In this document: positions 47,429 through 58,260 of the stretch, piece by piece
Position numbering within the stretch: position 1 is the stretch's first letter
How the letters are laid out: each line of letters starts with the position of its first letter
Assembly: GCA_021776475.1 (NCBI GenBank)
Contig: JAJFFV010000006.1
Coordinates: 310,001-374,000 of the forward strand
Length of the DNA: 64,000 bases
Source of the DNA: Parvularculaceae bacterium
GTDB lineage: Bacteria > Pseudomonadota > Alphaproteobacteria > Caulobacterales > Parvularculaceae
Reading direction: 5' to 3'
Program-made: the position numbers and the translations under genes
The notes under the pieces: model-generated
Databases searched by the model: none
The model's input: the letters and a program-made list of their open reading frames with translations, nothing else
What the model was told of the DNA's origin: nothing

Positions 47429-50341
47429 TTACGCGGCTTTCCGGCTCTTTCTCGCCGGTTTCTTTGTTGATGCTGTTTTTCTTATCGGCTTGGTGCGCCC
47501 CAATAGCGCTTTCAGATATTGCCCAGTGTAGCTCAATTTCACTTTTGCAACATCTTCCGGCGTCCCTGCCGCGACAATTTGGCCGCCGCCATCGCCGCCT
47601 TCGGGGCCGAGGTCGATTAGCCAGTCGGCCTGTTTGATCACCTCGAGATTGTGTTCGATAATGATGACCGTATTGCCCTGATCGACCAACTCCTGAATCA
47701 CTTCCATCAGTTTACGGACATCTTCAAAATGAAGACCCGTGGTTGGTTCATCGAGAATATAGAGCGTCCGGCCGGTGGCACGTTTGGAGAGTTCCTTTGA
47801 CAGCTTGACACGCTGTGCCTCACCGCCCGAGAGGGTCGTTGCCTGCTGGCCGATCTTGATATAGGAAAGACCGACCTTATTAAGGGTATCCATCTTGTCG
47901 CGGATCGCCGGGACGGCAGCAAAGAATTTTGCCCCTTCTTCAACTGTCATGTCGAGCACATCGGCAATCGATTTGCTTTTAAACTCGACCTCCAGCGTTT
48001 CGCGGTTATAGCGCTTGCCCTTGCAGACATCGCAGGTGACGTAAACGTCCGGCAAAAAGTGCATTTCGATCTTGATGACACCGTCGCCCTGACAAGCTTC
48101 GCAGCGCCCGCCTTTGACATTGAAGGAGAACCGGCCCGGCTTGTACCCGCGCGCTTTCGATTCCGGCAGACCGGCAAACCATTCGCGGATTGGTGTGAAG
48201 GCGCCAGTGTAGGTCGCGGGGTTGGAGCGCGGCGTCCGGCCGATCGGTGACTGATCAATGTCGATCACCTTGTCGAGGAGCTCCAGCCCTTCGATATTTT
48301 CATGCTGGCCGGGCACCTGTTTTGATTTCATCAGTTTGCGCGACGCTGCTTTGTACAATGTCTCGACGGTGAGGGTCGATTTGCCGCCACCGGAAACACC
48401 GGTGATGCAAGTGAGAACACCAAGCGGAAATTCGGCCGTAATATTCTGCAGGTTGTTTTCTGTCGCCCCGATTACCCGGATCAACCTGTTCGGCTTCACT
48501 TCACGCCGTTGCTCGGGCACGACAACTGCGCGGCGCCCGGCGAGATAATCACCGGTCAAACTGTTCTTGTTGGCAATGATGGCTTTCGGCGTTCCTTCGG
48601 CGACGATGCGTCCGCCATGGACCCCAGCACCGGGCCCGATATCAATCACATGATCCGCGGTGCGGATCGCCTCTTCGTCATGCTCGACAACAATGACAGA
48701 GTTGCCCATGTCACGCAGATTGGTCAGCGTCTCCAGCAATCGTTGATTGTCGCGCTGATGTAGGCCGATTGATGGTTCGTCCAAAACATACAGAACACCG
48801 GTGAGGCCCGAGCCGATCTGTGAAGCCAGCCGGATACGCTGGCTTTCACCGCCAGACAGGGAACCGGAGCCACGTCCAAGGGTCAGGTAATCAAGCCCGA
48901 CATTGTTGAGGAAATGCAGCCGGTCGCGGATTTCTTTCAAAATACGTGCGGCTATCTCTTTTTCTTTGCGAGTCAGTTTTTTTTCCAGCCCGAGGAACCA
49001 CGAGGCGGCTTCTTTGATTGATTTCCTGGTTGCTTCGGAAATATGCAAGCCACCGATTTTTACCGCCAGGGACTCAGGCTTCAGGCGATCCCCGTCGCAG
49101 ATGTCGCAATGAGCGATAGATTGATATTTCTCCATTTCTTCGCGGACCCATGTCGAATCCGTTTCGCGCCAGCGGCGCTCGAGATTGGGGATGACACCTT
49201 CGAACGGTTTAACGGTTTCATAGCGCCGCAAGCCGTCATCGTAAACAAACTGAATTTCCTCGCCCTTGGTGCCCCAGAGAATTTTCTCCTGCTGCTTTTT
49301 TTTCAAGGAGCGCCAGGTGTCTTCCACCGTGAAGCCGAAATGACTGCCTAATGCCTCAAGCGTCTGGGTGTAGTAGGGGCTCTGGGTCTTCGACCACGCG
49401 GCCACCGCGCCTTCGCGTAAGGTCTTGTCTTTGTCCGGGACGACCATGTCAGGATCAAAAAACATCTGTGTCCCCAGCCCGTCGCAAGTCGGGCAGGCGC
49501 CAAAGGGATTGTTGAAGGAAAACAGCCGTGGCTCGATCTCGTCGATCGTGAAGCCGGAAATGGGGCAGGCGAATTTGGCCGAAAAAATTGTCCGCAACGG
49601 CCTGCCCTTGTCGTCCGTCCTCTCAGCGCTTTCGGCGATAGCGATTCCGTCGGCGAGATCAAGCGCCGTCTCGAAACTTTCAGCAAGCCGGCTCTCAAGC
49701 CCGTCCTTGATGATGATCCGGTCGACCACCACATCGATATCGTGCTTCAGCTTTTTGTTGAGGGTGGGGACATCGGCGATATCATAAAACTCGCCGTCAA
49801 CTTTGACCCGCTGAAAGCCTTTCTTCAGAAGCTCGGCAAATTCTTTTCGATACTCGCCTTTCCGCCCCCGGATCATTGGCGCCAGCAGATAAAAGCGGCT
49901 CTGTTCCGGCTCTTTCATCAACCGATCAACCATTTCTGACACGGTCTGTGACGTGATCGGCCGGCCGGTCGCTGGGGAGTACGGGATACCAATCCGCGCC
50001 CATAATAGGCGCATATAATCATAGATCTCAGTCACCGTGCCGACGGTCGAGCGCGGATTGCGAGAGGTCGTCTTCTGCTCGATCGAAATCGCCGGCGACA
50101 GACCTTCAATTTGGTCCACATCCGGTTTCTGCATCAGCTCCAGAAACTGCCGCGCATAGGCCGACAGGCTCTCCACATAGCGCCGCTGGCCTTCAGCATA
50201 GATTGTATCGAACGCCAGCGACGATTTGCCGGAACCGGACAGTCCGGTGATCACCACCAACCGGTCGCGCGGGATATCGACCGTGATATTCTTCAGATTG
50301 TGCTCGCGCGCGCCTGCAACATGGATATTCTTCAAGGACAT
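47429..50341 (-). CDS. uvrA: Excinuclease ABC subunit A
   Basis: 970 residues from ATG 50341 (the frame opens at 50368 but [18 protein letters not shown] is the usual start). UvrA recognises distorted DNA in nucleotide excision repair and loads UvrB. Two ABC ATPase halves are seen with Walker [15 protein letters not shown] and [14 protein letters not shown], signature [15 protein letters not shown] and [14 protein letters not shown]. Zinc-finger cysteines are in [10 protein letters not shown] and CEACQGDG...[10 protein letters not shown] Lys/Arg-rich tail follows. A LexA box lies 66 bases upstream. Confidence 0.98.
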   Translation of the reverse strand: MSLKNIHVAGAREHNLKNITVDIPRDRLVVITGLSGSGKSSLAFDTIYAEGQRRYVESLSAYARQFLELMQKPDVDQIEGLSPAISIEQKTTSRNPRSTVGTVTEIYDYMRLLWARIGIPYSPATGRPITSQTVSEMVDRLMKEPEQSRFYLLAPMIRGRKGEYRKEFAELLKKGFQRVKVDGEFYDIADVPTLNKKLKHDIDVVVDRIIIKDGLESRLAESFETALDLADGIAIAESAERTDDKGRPLRTIFSAKFACPISGFTIDEIEPRLFSFNNPFGACPTCDGLGTQMFFDPDMVVPDKDKTLREGAVAAWSKTQSPYYTQTLEALGSHFGFTVEDTWRSLKKKQQEKILWGTKGEEIQFVYDDGLRRYETVKPFEGVIPNLERRWRETDSTWVREEMEKYQSIAHCDICDGDRLKPESLAVKIGGLHISEATRKSIKEAASWFLGLEKKLTRKEKEIAARILKEIRDRLHFLNNVGLDYLTLGRGSGSLSGGESQRIRLASQIGSGLTGVLYVLDEPSIGLHQRDNQRLLETLTNLRDMGNSVIVVEHDEEAIRTADHVIDIGPGAGVHGGRIVAEGTPKAIIANKNSLTGDYLAGRRAVVVPEQRREVKPNRLIRVIGATENNLQNITAEFPLGVLTCITGVSGGGKSTLTVETLYKAASRKLMKSKQVPGQHENIEGLELLDKVIDIDQSPIGRTPRSNPATYTGAFTPIREWFAGLPESKARGYKPGRFSFNVKGGRCEACQGDGVIKIEMHFLPDVYVTCDVCKGKRYNRETLEVEFKSKSIADVLDMTVEEGAKFFAAVPAIRDKMDTLNKVGLSYIKIGQQATTLSGGEAQRVKLSKELSKRATGRTLYILDEPTTGLHFEDVRKLMEVIQELVDQGNTVIIIEHNLEVIKQADWLIDLGPEGGDGGGQIVAAGTPEDVAKVKLSYTGQYLKALLGRTKPIRKTASTKKPARKSRKAA

Positions 50342-50406
50342 TCGGAACGCTTTCTGAAAACAGGTCAAAGGCGATTGATAGAGCAGTGAGTCGCTCTTGA
50401 CAAAAA

Positions 50407-50421
50407 GAACATAATGTGAAC
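50407..50421. promoter_or_regulatory. LexA (SOS) box GAAC-N7-GAAC between uvrA and ssb
   Basis: GAAC (50407-50410), ATAATGT, GAAC (50418-50421) equals the alphaproteobacterial LexA site in reverse orientation (GTTC-N7-GTTC on the uvrA strand). It sits in the divergent gap and should control uvrA, perhaps also ssb. Confidence 0.85.
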
Positions 50422-50550
50422 ATATGCGATTTCAACAAGAGAGGTATTTTTTTCCGGGGCAGAGCTTGTGGAAAAACTGGTCGTGTGGATGAAGACGAGC
50501 CCCTTTAGGGTATGAGGCTCGTAAATAGCTATTTAGCCTGGAGGTAATAT

Positions 50551-51030
50551 ATGGCGGGCAGTGTTAACAAGGTAATTCTGGTGGGCAATCTTGGAGCCGA
50601 TCCGGAAGTGCGGCAATTCCAGAACGGCGGGCAGGTGTGTTCTTTGTCGGTCGCAACATCTGAAAACTGGAAAGACAAAAACACCGGCGAGCGCCGGGAG
50701 AAAACGGAATGGCACCGGGTGTCAATTTTTTCTGAAGGCCTTGTCCGGGTTGCTTCACAGTATTTAAAAAAAGGCTCAAAGGTTTATCTGGAGGGCCAGC
50801 TTGAAACCCGCAAGTGGCAGGACAAGGATGGCCAGGATCGGTACACGACGGAAGTTGTTCTGCGCGGGTTTAATTCCAACCTGACGATGCTTGATGCGCG
50901 CGGTGGAGACGGTGTCGGGATGGGTGGTGGTCACGGTCAGCAGATCTCCGGCAGCGGTGGCATGGGCGACGGGCCACCACCATCCGGCGGCGGCCAGAGC
51001 TTCGAACTGGATGACGAGATTCCTTTTTGA
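50551..51030 (+). CDS. ssb: Single-stranded DNA-binding protein
   Basis: 159 residues. The OB fold begins [18 protein letters not shown] and includes TEWHRVSIF and [15 protein letters not shown] Gly-rich flexible linker leads to the acidic tip DDEIPF that recruits repair and replication partners. ATG 50551 follows GGAGG. The uvrA-ssb-gyrA grouping is common in alphaproteobacteria. Confidence 0.98.
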   Translation: MAGSVNKVILVGNLGADPEVRQFQNGGQVCSLSVATSENWKDKNTGERREKTEWHRVSIFSEGLVRVASQYLKKGSKVYLEGQLETRKWQDKDGQDRYTTEVVLRGFNSNLTMLDARGGDGVGMGGGHGQQISGSGGMGDGPPPSGGGQSFELDDEIPF

Positions 51031-51174
51031 CGCGGTACACTGCGCTATCCTGACTAACGGAGCACAGCTGCGCGCAATGTTATTAGGATTCTGATCAGGA
51101 TAGAACAGTGACATAGAGTCCTGAATAGCCGCTTCCCAGCTTACAGGACAACGGACAGCTGAGGGGATTGAGTC

Positions 51175-51621
51175 ATGAAGAAACTCATCATGTTGGCAGT
51201 GCTGGCGCTAACAGCCTGCGGACAGGCGATAACGACTCATACGGAAGGTGAGATCATGACGGGCCAAAAAAACCTGACCATCGACTACATCGAATTTCCT
51301 GCAACCAATATGGCAGCTACCAAGGCATTCTACACCGAAGCTTTCGGCTGGGATTTCACCGATTATGGCCCTGCCTATGCGGCCTTTGCCAGAGACCAGG
51401 CCGGGATTGACGGTGGCTTCACGCTCGAGACCGGCACACAAACACCTGGTTTGCTCGCCGTTCTGTATGCGAATGACCTCGAAGCAACGGTTGAACTGGT
51501 CAAAAAAGCTGGCGGCGAGATCACCAAAGAAATATTCTCCTTTCCCGGCGGCCGCCGTTTCCACTTTACAGACCCGAGCGGCAACGAACTCGCGGTCTGG
51601 TCTGACAGGGGTCCGGAGTAA
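51175..51621 (+). CDS. VOC/glyoxalase-fold protein with lipoprotein signal
   Basis: 148 residues. The N-terminus MKKLIMLAVLALTACG is a lipoprotein signal with lipobox LTAC, then a VOC fold (IDYIEFPATNMAATKAFYTEAFGW ... HFTDPSGNELAVW). VOC domains are normally cytosolic. A second ATG at 51256 has its own ribosome-binding site (GAAGGTGAG), so a cytosolic form (121 residues) may also be made. The first start follows GAGGGG. Reaction unknown. Confidence 0.8.
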   Translation: MKKLIMLAVLALTACGQAITTHTEGEIMTGQKNLTIDYIEFPATNMAATKAFYTEAFGWDFTDYGPAYAAFARDQAGIDGGFTLETGTQTPGLLAVLYANDLEATVELVKKAGGEITKEIFSFPGGRRFHFTDPSGNELAVWSDRGPE

Positions 51622-51920
51622 GACTGCGACGCGCTGTCTTCATCGCTCGCTATAACTTCCTACGTCATCATGAAGTCAGCGAAAGACCATGGGTGACCGT
51701 GCCTTTGTCGTTTTGGCACCGGCTGACCGGAATACCGGCCCCGGGCGAGGAGGTACAACCGCTGGTGCTATTTCCTTCAATGGCTGGCAATCCGCAAGTC
51801 AGGTACACGCGCGGAAAGCATTTCCACGAGCCTGCAGCTGCCATGGTTGGCTTGCCGAGCATGCCGCCAAGATCAGCCTGACGGGCTGGCAAATCCTCGT
51901 GCCCTGAAGAGTGCCGGGTA
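51622..51920. other. Gap between VOC gene and YjbQ gene
   Basis: About 300 bases without a recognised gene. A 62-codon plus-strand frame from GTG 51693 (MTVPLSFWHRLTGIPAPGEE) has protein-like composition but no ribosome-binding site or known relative. Confidence 0.35.
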
Positions 51921-52349
51921 TTACGTCCCCTGATAACAAAGTGACAATGTCCGTTTTTGTCCGCGCTCACGGTGTTCAATCAGATACACGCCCTGCCAGG
52001 TGCCAAGGTCCATCCGGCCGCGAACGACCGGTACTGATACGGATACGCCAGACAACATGGACTTAACATGTGCCGGCATATCGTCTGGGCCTTCTGCATC
52101 ATGCCGCCATTGGCGGGTCGCAGGTGCCAGATCATTCAGGATATCGATCAGGTCGGCCTGAACATCCGGATCGGCATTTTCTTGAATGGTAAGGGAGGCA
52201 GAAGTATGCTGGATCAGGATTGTTAAAAGGCCGTCCTGCGCGCGTTCATCAGATAGCCAGCTATTAATTTCATCCGTGACACCTAGAAAAGCGGGACCTG
52301 GCGTCATGAACTTCAATCGCTTCAGAATCTGCCGCAGGGGCTCGTTCAT
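51921..52349 (-). CDS. YjbQ family protein (UPF0047)
   Basis: 142 residues, the usual size. LLTILIQHTSASLTIQENADPDVQ and GTWQGVYLIEHRERG are diagnostic; the paired His probably bind metal. A member in E. coli has thiamin phosphate synthase activity in vitro. Its start overlaps the stop of the upstream DUF1801 gene by four bases (ATGA). Confidence 0.93.
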   Translation of the reverse strand: MNEPLRQILKRLKFMTPGPAFLGVTDEINSWLSDERAQDGLLTILIQHTSASLTIQENADPDVQADLIDILNDLAPATRQWRHDAEGPDDMPAHVKSMLSGVSVSVPVVRGRMDLGTWQGVYLIEHRERGQKRTLSLCYQGT

Positions 52350-52771
52350 GAATGATATTTATCCTGAATGTATTTATAAGCGGTCGTGCACATCTCTTCC
52401 AGCACATCCATATCAACCTTGTCCAAATCTGTAATATAGAGACAGCTCTTGCCGATCTTGTGTTTGCCCAATCGCGCCAGTTGCTCGCTGAAGTCCTGAT
52501 AGCCTGGCATCAGGTAGAAGACCATGTTAGCTTTGCGGGGGGAAAATCCAAGCGCCAGCATATCGCCCTCGCGGCCGCTGTCATATTTGTAGTGGTATTC
52601 ATCAAAGCCAACCATAGCGTTGCCCCACATCTTTGGTTCGTGGCCAGTGACGCGCTTCATCATCTCCAGCGCTCGGAAAGAATCATGGCGGCGCTTTTCG
52701 GGTTCAACGGATTTCAGGAATTGAACGACGTCGCCTTCACCAGGTCGGGTCTTGTTTTTCTCTTGTGCCAT
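52346..52771 (-). CDS. DUF1801 family protein, intact copy
   Basis: 141 residues. The YdhG/DUF1801 fold is seen in FRALEMMKRVTGHEPKMWGNAMVGFDEYHYKYDSG and the SCLYITDLDKVDMDVLEEM tail. Some relatives are reported as iron-chaperone-like (frataxin-like shape) but function is unsettled. ATG 52771 follows GGTGA. It is translationally coupled to yjbQ and preceded by a broken copy of itself. Confidence 0.9.
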   Translation of the reverse strand: MAQEKNKTRPGEGDVVQFLKSVEPEKRRHDSFRALEMMKRVTGHEPKMWGNAMVGFDEYHYKYDSGREGDMLALGFSPRKANMVFYLMPGYQDFSEQLARLGKHKIGKSCLYITDLDKVDMDVLEEMCTTAYKYIQDKYHS

Positions 52772-52787
52772 AATTTGCTTTCACCAG

Positions 52788-53239
52788 TTATTGCGCGCCG
52801 GGTGACACCAATCTGCCAGTGATATTTATCGCACACATTTTTGTAGTCGGAAGTGCATATTTCCTCGAGGACATCCTGTCAATCTTGTCAAGATCAGTAA
52901 CATAAAGGCAGCTGCTGCCGGCTTTGTACTTGCCAAGTTTGGCAAGTTGTTTTTTCAAATCGTCTTGAAAGCCGGGTGTCATGTAGAACACCATGCTGGA
53001 TTTGCGGGGGCTAAAGCCGATGGCCACCATGTCGCTTCGCGACCACTGTCATATTTATAGTGGTATTCATCAAAGCCAACGATAGTGTCCCCCCACATCG
53101 TCGCTTCATGGCCTGTAATGCGCTGCATCATTTCGAGTGCCCGATAGGCATCACGCTGGCGCTTTTCAGGCTCAACAGATTCAAGGAACTCAGTCACAGC
53201 TTTGCCAGATGGTCGGGATTTATATTCTGCTTGTGCCAA
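52788..53239 (-). pseudogene. DUF1801 tandem copy with two frameshifts
   Basis: The first 68 codons (from TTG 53239; AQAEYKSRPSGKAV) match the intact neighbour. Near 53033-53042 one base is missing relative to the intact copy (DSGRE then out of frame). The second stretch (VAIGFSPRKSSMVFYMTPGF to TDLDKI) is in another frame, and near 52871-52882 a further base is missing, losing the final helix. The neighbour's ATG start is a TTG here. The copies are about 60% identical, so duplication is old. Confidence 0.85.
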
Positions 53240-53272
53240 AATGATTCCTTCTGCTGACTATTTGCGCGAAAA

Positions 53273-53869
53273 TCACTTAAATGCGGCGCAGGCGATCCGT
53301 GGTCCGGCACCGCCGATGGGTTGGGTGAGGTGGTCATCGGGGTTGGCATGAACGATCATTGCAAAGCTGTCTTCATCCATCAAAATTGCGCCATCGCCGA
53401 CTGCTGCGAAAGCCTCTTCGCTGGCGTTAAGCCGGACATAAGAATTAAAGAATGAGGCGGTCGTGCGGCCATCAGATCCAGCATAAATGTTCGGCATGTC
53501 AGCCCGTTCATAGCCGGCGTCATTTAACAACCCGTGCTCATTCCCGTCGGGATTGATGTGGCCTTTCGAGGCCTTGAACCCGCCATCCCCGTCAGAGCAA
53601 TCTCCGACCTGATGCAAGTGAATACCGTGCCAGCCTTGCGGTAGCCCTTCGAGGTCCACACGAATCAGAACGCCGTTCGAGCTGTTTGTCAGGGTCGCGT
53701 TACCGATGTGGTCACCCCCTGGTGACACGAACTTGGCACTGGCGTCGGCCCCAGCACTTGGTGCCAATGTTTCCAGAAGTGGATCTGCATCCACACTAAC
53801 CGTGACTTTCTGCCCGCAAGCTGCCAAAGCGAGCAAAGCGATAACAATCGAAGTACGAGTAAGGCGCAT
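53273..53869 (-). CDS. sodC: Cu/Zn superoxide dismutase, lipoprotein-type
   Basis: 198 residues from ATG 53869 (GGAGAG upstream); the frame opens further but overlaps gyrA. A lipoprotein signal ends LAACG. The copper/zinc core is present: GIHLHQVGDCSDGDGG, GHINPDGNEHG, ADMPNIY and the electrostatic C-terminal SFAMIVHANPDDH with GGAGPRIACAAFK. SodC removes superoxide in the periplasm. Divergent from gyrA. Confidence 0.93.
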   Translation of the reverse strand: MRLTRTSIVIALLALAACGQKVTVSVDADPLLETLAPSAGADASAKFVSPGGDHIGNATLTNSSNGVLIRVDLEGLPQGWHGIHLHQVGDCSDGDGGFKASKGHINPDGNEHGLLNDAGYERADMPNIYAGSDGRTTASFFNSYVRLNASEEAFAAVGDGAILMDEDSFAMIVHANPDDHLTQPIGGAGPRIACAAFK

Positions 53870-54011
53870 TGAAATCTCTCCTGAAATTTTAAAAACGGGA
53901 TAATCCCCCACTTGTCCACACCTGCGGGAATCTTGCCACATTGCTTGCGGCAACACCACGCAAAATGCTAGAGATAAAGAGAAAAATCGCAATGATTCTA
54001 ATGGATTTAAC

Positions 54012-56777
54012 GTGAACGACAAAAGTGATGATTTAAAGCCAGGTAATGGCGACACGCCCCCTCCAGGCAGTGACATTCAACAGATTTCGATAGAGGACGA
54101 AATGCGTAAATCCTATCTGGATTACGCAATGAGCGTCATCGTCTCACGGGCGATCCCCGATGCCAGAGACGGACTGAAACCGGTGCACCGGCGTGTGTTG
54201 TGGTCGATGCACACCAATGGTCAGGTTTGGAACAAATCGTATTCCAAATCCGCCCGCATCGTCGGTGATGTGATCGGTAAATATCACCCTCATGGTGACC
54301 AGGCTGTCTATGATGCCCTGGTGCGGATGGCCCAGGATTTTTCGATGAGCTTGCCGCTGCTCGACGGGCAGGGCAATTTCGGCTCAATTGATGGCGATCC
54401 GCCAGCGGCTATGCGGTACACGGAAGTACGCATGGCAAAACCGGCAGATTCTCTGCTGCCGGACATCGAAAAAGATACCGTCGATTACCAGGCGAACTAT
54501 GACGGCAAGGAAAAAGAGCCCGTTGTGTTGCCAGCCCGGTTTCCGAATTTGCTGGTCAATGGTGCTGGCGGGATTGCGGTTGGGATGGCAACAAATATCC
54601 CGCCACATAATCTTGGTGAAATCGTCGATGCGACTATTGCGATGATCCACAATCCGGAAATCGGCGAGATCGATCTTCTCGACATTGTACCGGGGCCGGA
54701 TTTTCCAACCGGTGCCTATATCGTCGGCCAGGCTGGATCGCGCTCAGCGCTTGTCACCGGGCGCGGCTCGATCATCATGCGATCAAAAACCGCTTTCGAA
54801 GAAATTCGCAAGGACCGCATGGCGATCATCGTCAGCGAGGTGCCGTTTCAGGTGAACAAGGCTCTGATGATTGAAAAGATCGCCGGCCTTGTGCGCGAGA
54901 AGAAGATTGAAGGGATTGCCGATCTGCGCGATGAATCTGATCGCAAGGGTATTAGGGTCGTCATTGAGCTGAAGCGCGATGCTGTGCCCGATGTGGTGCT
55001 GAACAACCTCTATAAGCAATCGCAATTGCAGACGAGTTTCAGTGCCAACATTTTGGCGCTGAACGCCGGTCGGCCGGAACAGATGAACCTCAAATCCATT
55101 TTGAAGTCGTTTATCAGCTTCCGCGAAGAGGTTGTCACACGGCGGACAAAGTTTGAGCTTCGTAAAGCGCGTGATCGCGCGCATGTTTTAGTTGGCCTTG
55201 CGATTGCTGTTGCCAATATTGACGAAGTGGTTGCGCTAATCCGAAAGGCTCCGGACCCGGCGACGGCACGCGAACAATTGATGGACCGCAACTGGCCGGC
55301 AAAAGATCTGGCACCGCTGGTGGCGCTGGTGGCAGACCCGCGCCACTCTCTGCGGGAAGATGGAACACTGAAACTGTCCGAAGAGCAGGCACGGGCGATT
55401 CTCGATTTGCGTCTGCAACGTCTGACGGCACTCGGTCGGGATGAAATCGGCGACGAATTAAAAGGGCTTGCCGACAAGATCACCGACTATCTCGAAATCC
55501 TGCGTAAGCGTGACCGGGTGATGACAATCATTCTCGAAGAACTGGCCGAAGTTAAAGAGCAGTTTGCTGTACCGCGCCGCTCGGAATTCATCGATGCCGG
55601 GTTTGAAATGGAAGACGAAGACCTGATCGCCCGCGAAGAGATGGTCGTCACGGTCACCCATGCCGGTTATGTCAAGCGGACCCCGCTCTCGACCTATCGG
55701 GCCCAGCGACGCGGAGGCAGGGGGCGTGCAGGAATGAAAATGAAAGACGAGGATTTCGTCTCGCAGCTTTTCGTTGGCAGCACGCATACACCGCTGCTGT
55801 TCTTCACGTCGACTGGCATGGCCTACAAAATGAAATTGTGGCGTCTGCCGGAAGGTGCGCCATCAGCCAGAGGCAAGGCGTTCGTCAATCTCCTGCCATT
55901 GGAGCAGGGCGAGCGGGTGACCAGTATCCTGCCACTGCCGGAGGATGAAAGCACCTGGGCGCACATGGACATTATGTTTGCGACGAAATCCGGGGGTGTT
56001 CGGCGTAACAAACTGTCTGATTTTCAGCGGATCAATCGCAATGGCAAAATCGCAATGAAGCTCGATGAAGCAGATGAAATCGTCGGTGTGCAACTGGCAA
56101 GGGAAGACGATGATGTGCTGCTGACAACTGCCAACGGCAACTGCATTCGCTTCCAAGTCAATGCCATCCGCGTGTTTTCTGGCCGGACATCGACCGGCGT
56201 TCGCGGCATTCGTCTTGAAGAAGACAAAACCCTCGGGCCGGATCGGGTTATCTCAATGGCCATCTTGAGTCACGTGAACGTCACGCCGGAGGAATCCCGT
56301 GCTTACTTAAAATACGCTTCAGCCATGCGCCGCGCCATGGGCGGGGAGGCAGAAGAAGTAGCGAATGACACCGATGATGCACCGGATACCGCCTTGTCCG
56401 AGCAGCGGATCGCTGAACTTCAGGTGCGTGAACAGTATATCTTGACGGTCACTGCCAATGGATATGGCAAACGCTCTTCGTCATATGAGTACAGGACATC
56501 TGGTCGCGGTGGCAAAGGGATCATCGCTATTTCGACCAACAAACGGAATGGTCAAGTCAATGCGTCGTTCCCGGTCGAAGCAGCCGACGAGATCATGTTA
56601 GTGACCGATGCCGGCCAGCTCATCCGCACCAAAGTGTCAGACATCCGCATCGCCGGGCGTAGTACGCAAGGGGTGACTGTTTTCAAAACAAGAGCCGATG
56701 AAAATGTCGTCTCGGTAGAGCATGTGCCGGAAATAACTGACGAGGACGAGGCAGACGGAGAAGAAACAGATGGCTGA
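54012..56777 (+). CDS. gyrA: DNA gyrase subunit A
   Basis: 921 residues from GTG 54012. GyrA cuts and rejoins DNA via its active-site Tyr in [10 protein letters not shown]. The quinolone region reads [19 protein letters not shown], with Gln97 where E. coli has Ser83 and Asp101 matching Asp87. The C-terminal wrapping domain contains the GyrA box [11 protein letters not shown] and several beta-pinwheel repeats; the tail is acidic. The next gene starts before its stop (eight-base overlap). Confidence 0.98.
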   Translation: MNDKSDDLKPGNGDTPPPGSDIQQISIEDEMRKSYLDYAMSVIVSRAIPDARDGLKPVHRRVLWSMHTNGQVWNKSYSKSARIVGDVIGKYHPHGDQAVYDALVRMAQDFSMSLPLLDGQGNFGSIDGDPPAAMRYTEVRMAKPADSLLPDIEKDTVDYQANYDGKEKEPVVLPARFPNLLVNGAGGIAVGMATNIPPHNLGEIVDATIAMIHNPEIGEIDLLDIVPGPDFPTGAYIVGQAGSRSALVTGRGSIIMRSKTAFEEIRKDRMAIIVSEVPFQVNKALMIEKIAGLVREKKIEGIADLRDESDRKGIRVVIELKRDAVPDVVLNNLYKQSQLQTSFSANILALNAGRPEQMNLKSILKSFISFREEVVTRRTKFELRKARDRAHVLVGLAIAVANIDEVVALIRKAPDPATAREQLMDRNWPAKDLAPLVALVADPRHSLREDGTLKLSEEQARAILDLRLQRLTALGRDEIGDELKGLADKITDYLEILRKRDRVMTIILEELAEVKEQFAVPRRSEFIDAGFEMEDEDLIAREEMVVTVTHAGYVKRTPLSTYRAQRRGGRGRAGMKMKDEDFVSQLFVGSTHTPLLFFTSTGMAYKMKLWRLPEGAPSARGKAFVNLLPLEQGERVTSILPLPEDESTWAHMDIMFATKSGGVRRNKLSDFQRINRNGKIAMKLDEADEIVGVQLAREDDDVLLTTANGNCIRFQVNAIRVFSGRTSTGVRGIRLEEDKTLGPDRVISMAILSHVNVTPEESRAYLKYASAMRRAMGGEAEEVANDTDDAPDTALSEQRIAELQVREQYILTVTANGYGKRSSSYEYRTSGRGGKGIIAISTNKRNGQVNASFPVEAADEIMLVTDAGQLIRTKVSDIRIAGRSTQGVTVFKTRADENVVSVEHVPEITDEDEADGEETDG

Positions 56778-57270
56778 CCGCACAGGGCTTTATCCCGGCA
56801 CATTTGATCCATTGACCAATGGCCATCTCGATATCATCCGACGGGCCTTAAAGCTTGTCGATACGCTCATCATCGGCGTTGCCATCAATCGCGATAAGGG
56901 TCCGTTATTTTCCCTCGAGGAGCGAGTGAAGATGGTCGAGGCGGAAGCTGCAAGGGTCTCTGCAGGCAGGAACGATTCCATCAAAGTTGTGCCGTTCGAT
57001 ACTCTGCTGATGTCTTTTGCGGAGGAAGTGAAAGCCGATTATATTATCAGGGGCCTTCGAGCTGTGGCGGATTTTGAGTATGAATTTCAAATGGTTGGCA
57101 TGAACTCTTTTCTGAATGCTGAAATTGAGACAGTGTTTCTCATGGCGGACCCGCATCATCAGGCCATCGCGTCAAAGCTGGTTAAGGAGATCGCCAGGCT
57201 CAAGGGTGACATCACCGGATTTGTACCGCAGGCGATCGCGGCAAAGCTAACCGAAAAATTTGGTAATTAA
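56770..57270 (+). CDS. coaD: Phosphopantetheine adenylyltransferase
   Basis: 166 residues, the standard length. The nucleotidyltransferase start [21 protein letters not shown] holds the TxGH motif, and [15 protein letters not shown] binds substrate. CoaD makes dephospho-CoA from 4'-phosphopantetheine and ATP. Its start overlaps gyrA by eight bases. Confidence 0.97.
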   Translation: MADRTGLYPGTFDPLTNGHLDIIRRALKLVDTLIIGVAINRDKGPLFSLEERVKMVEAEAARVSAGRNDSIKVVPFDTLLMSFAEEVKADYIIRGLRAVADFEYEFQMVGMNSFLNAEIETVFLMADPHHQAIASKLVKEIARLKGDITGFVPQAIAAKLTEKFGN

Positions 57271-57366
57271 CCGGCTGAAGCATCACTCCGGCCTAGGCGG
57301 ATGCGGAATTCTGGGTTAATCATGCCGGAAGCCCTGGGGGCACGAACGACCAAGGAGCGTCAATCT

Positions 57367-58260
57367 ATGCGTTTGATGAGTAAGATTGTTGTTGGAGTAT
57401 GCGCGGCGCTGCCGCTCGCAGGTGTATTTATCGGCACTAGTCTCGCCGCAACACCCCAGGAAGTGGCAGAAAACGCCCCAGCACAGGCGTGGAGGTCGAT
57501 CGACCCCGAAAACACTCTTTACATGGATCTGCCGAGCGGGCGTATCGTTATTGAGTTGCAACCTGACTTTGCGCCTAAACACGTTGAGCGGCTGAAAACG
57601 CTGACACGCGCAGGTTTCTACGATGGCATCATGTTTCACCGTGTGATTGAAGGTTTCATGGCGCAGGGCGGTGACCCCACGGGTACAGGCCGCGGCTCAT
57701 CTGATTTGCCAGACCTTCCCGGCGAGTTCATCCGTGAAGCGGCAGCGGTCTCAGGATTTACTGAAATTGGCCGTGATTCTCGTGCTTCGCGTGTAGGTTT
57801 TATCGGCGCCATTCCGGTCGCGGGTGAACCTGAAACGTTGAAGGAGTTTTTGAACGGCAGCGACATAGCTTTCTGGGGGCTGCATTGCAAAGGCATTATG
57901 TCGATGGCACGTTCCGAAGCAGCGAACAGCGCCAACAGCCAGTTCTTTTTGATGTTTGGCGACAGCCGTCAGGCGCTCGATCAGCGCTACACGATCTGGG
58001 GCCGAATCGTCGATGGGTATGAGAATGCCCGCCGCATCAATCGCGGCGAACCACCCGAGCGGCCGACGCCGATTGTTCGTGTCCGGGTCGCCTCCGATGT
58101 GCCAGACGCCGATCGCCAGCAAGTCGAAGTGATGCGCACGGACAGTGAAACTTTTCAGCAATATCTGAGTGAGACAAAAGCGGTAAGCGAGACCGGTTTC
58201 GTTAAAGATATATGCAATATCAACATTCCTGCCAGAATTGACGGAAGGGTAGACCTTTGA
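57367..58260 (+). CDS. Periplasmic cyclophilin-type peptidylprolyl isomerase
   Basis: 297 residues from ATG 57367, chosen for AAGGAG (57352-57357). A signal peptide (VVGVCAALPLAGVFIGTSLAA) leads to a cyclophilin domain (GRIVIELQPDFAPKHVERLK, FYDGIMFHRVIEGFMAQGGDPTGTG, SANSQFFLMFG). An unusual insertion of about 40 residues (after LPGEFI, to FWGLHCKGIM) and a C-terminal extension distinguish it. It is followed directly by a cytosolic cyclophilin whose start overlaps its stop. Confidence 0.93.
   Translation: MRLMSKIVVGVCAALPLAGVFIGTSLAATPQEVAENAPAQAWRSIDPENTLYMDLPSGRIVIELQPDFAPKHVERLKTLTRAGFYDGIMFHRVIEGFMAQGGDPTGTGRGSSDLPDLPGEFIREAAAVSGFTEIGRDSRASRVGFIGAIPVAGEPETLKEFLNGSDIAFWGLHCKGIMSMARSEAANSANSQFFLMFGDSRQALDQRYTIWGRIVDGYENARRINRGEPPERPTPIVRVRVASDVPDADRQQVEVMRTDSETFQQYLSETKAVSETGFVKDICNINIPARIDGRVDL

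Noticed and set aside
51045-51103. Inverted repeat CTATCCTGA ... TCAGGATAG after ssb as a terminator
   Set aside because: The arms are about 40 bases apart with no T tract, so it is unlikely to be an intrinsic terminator.
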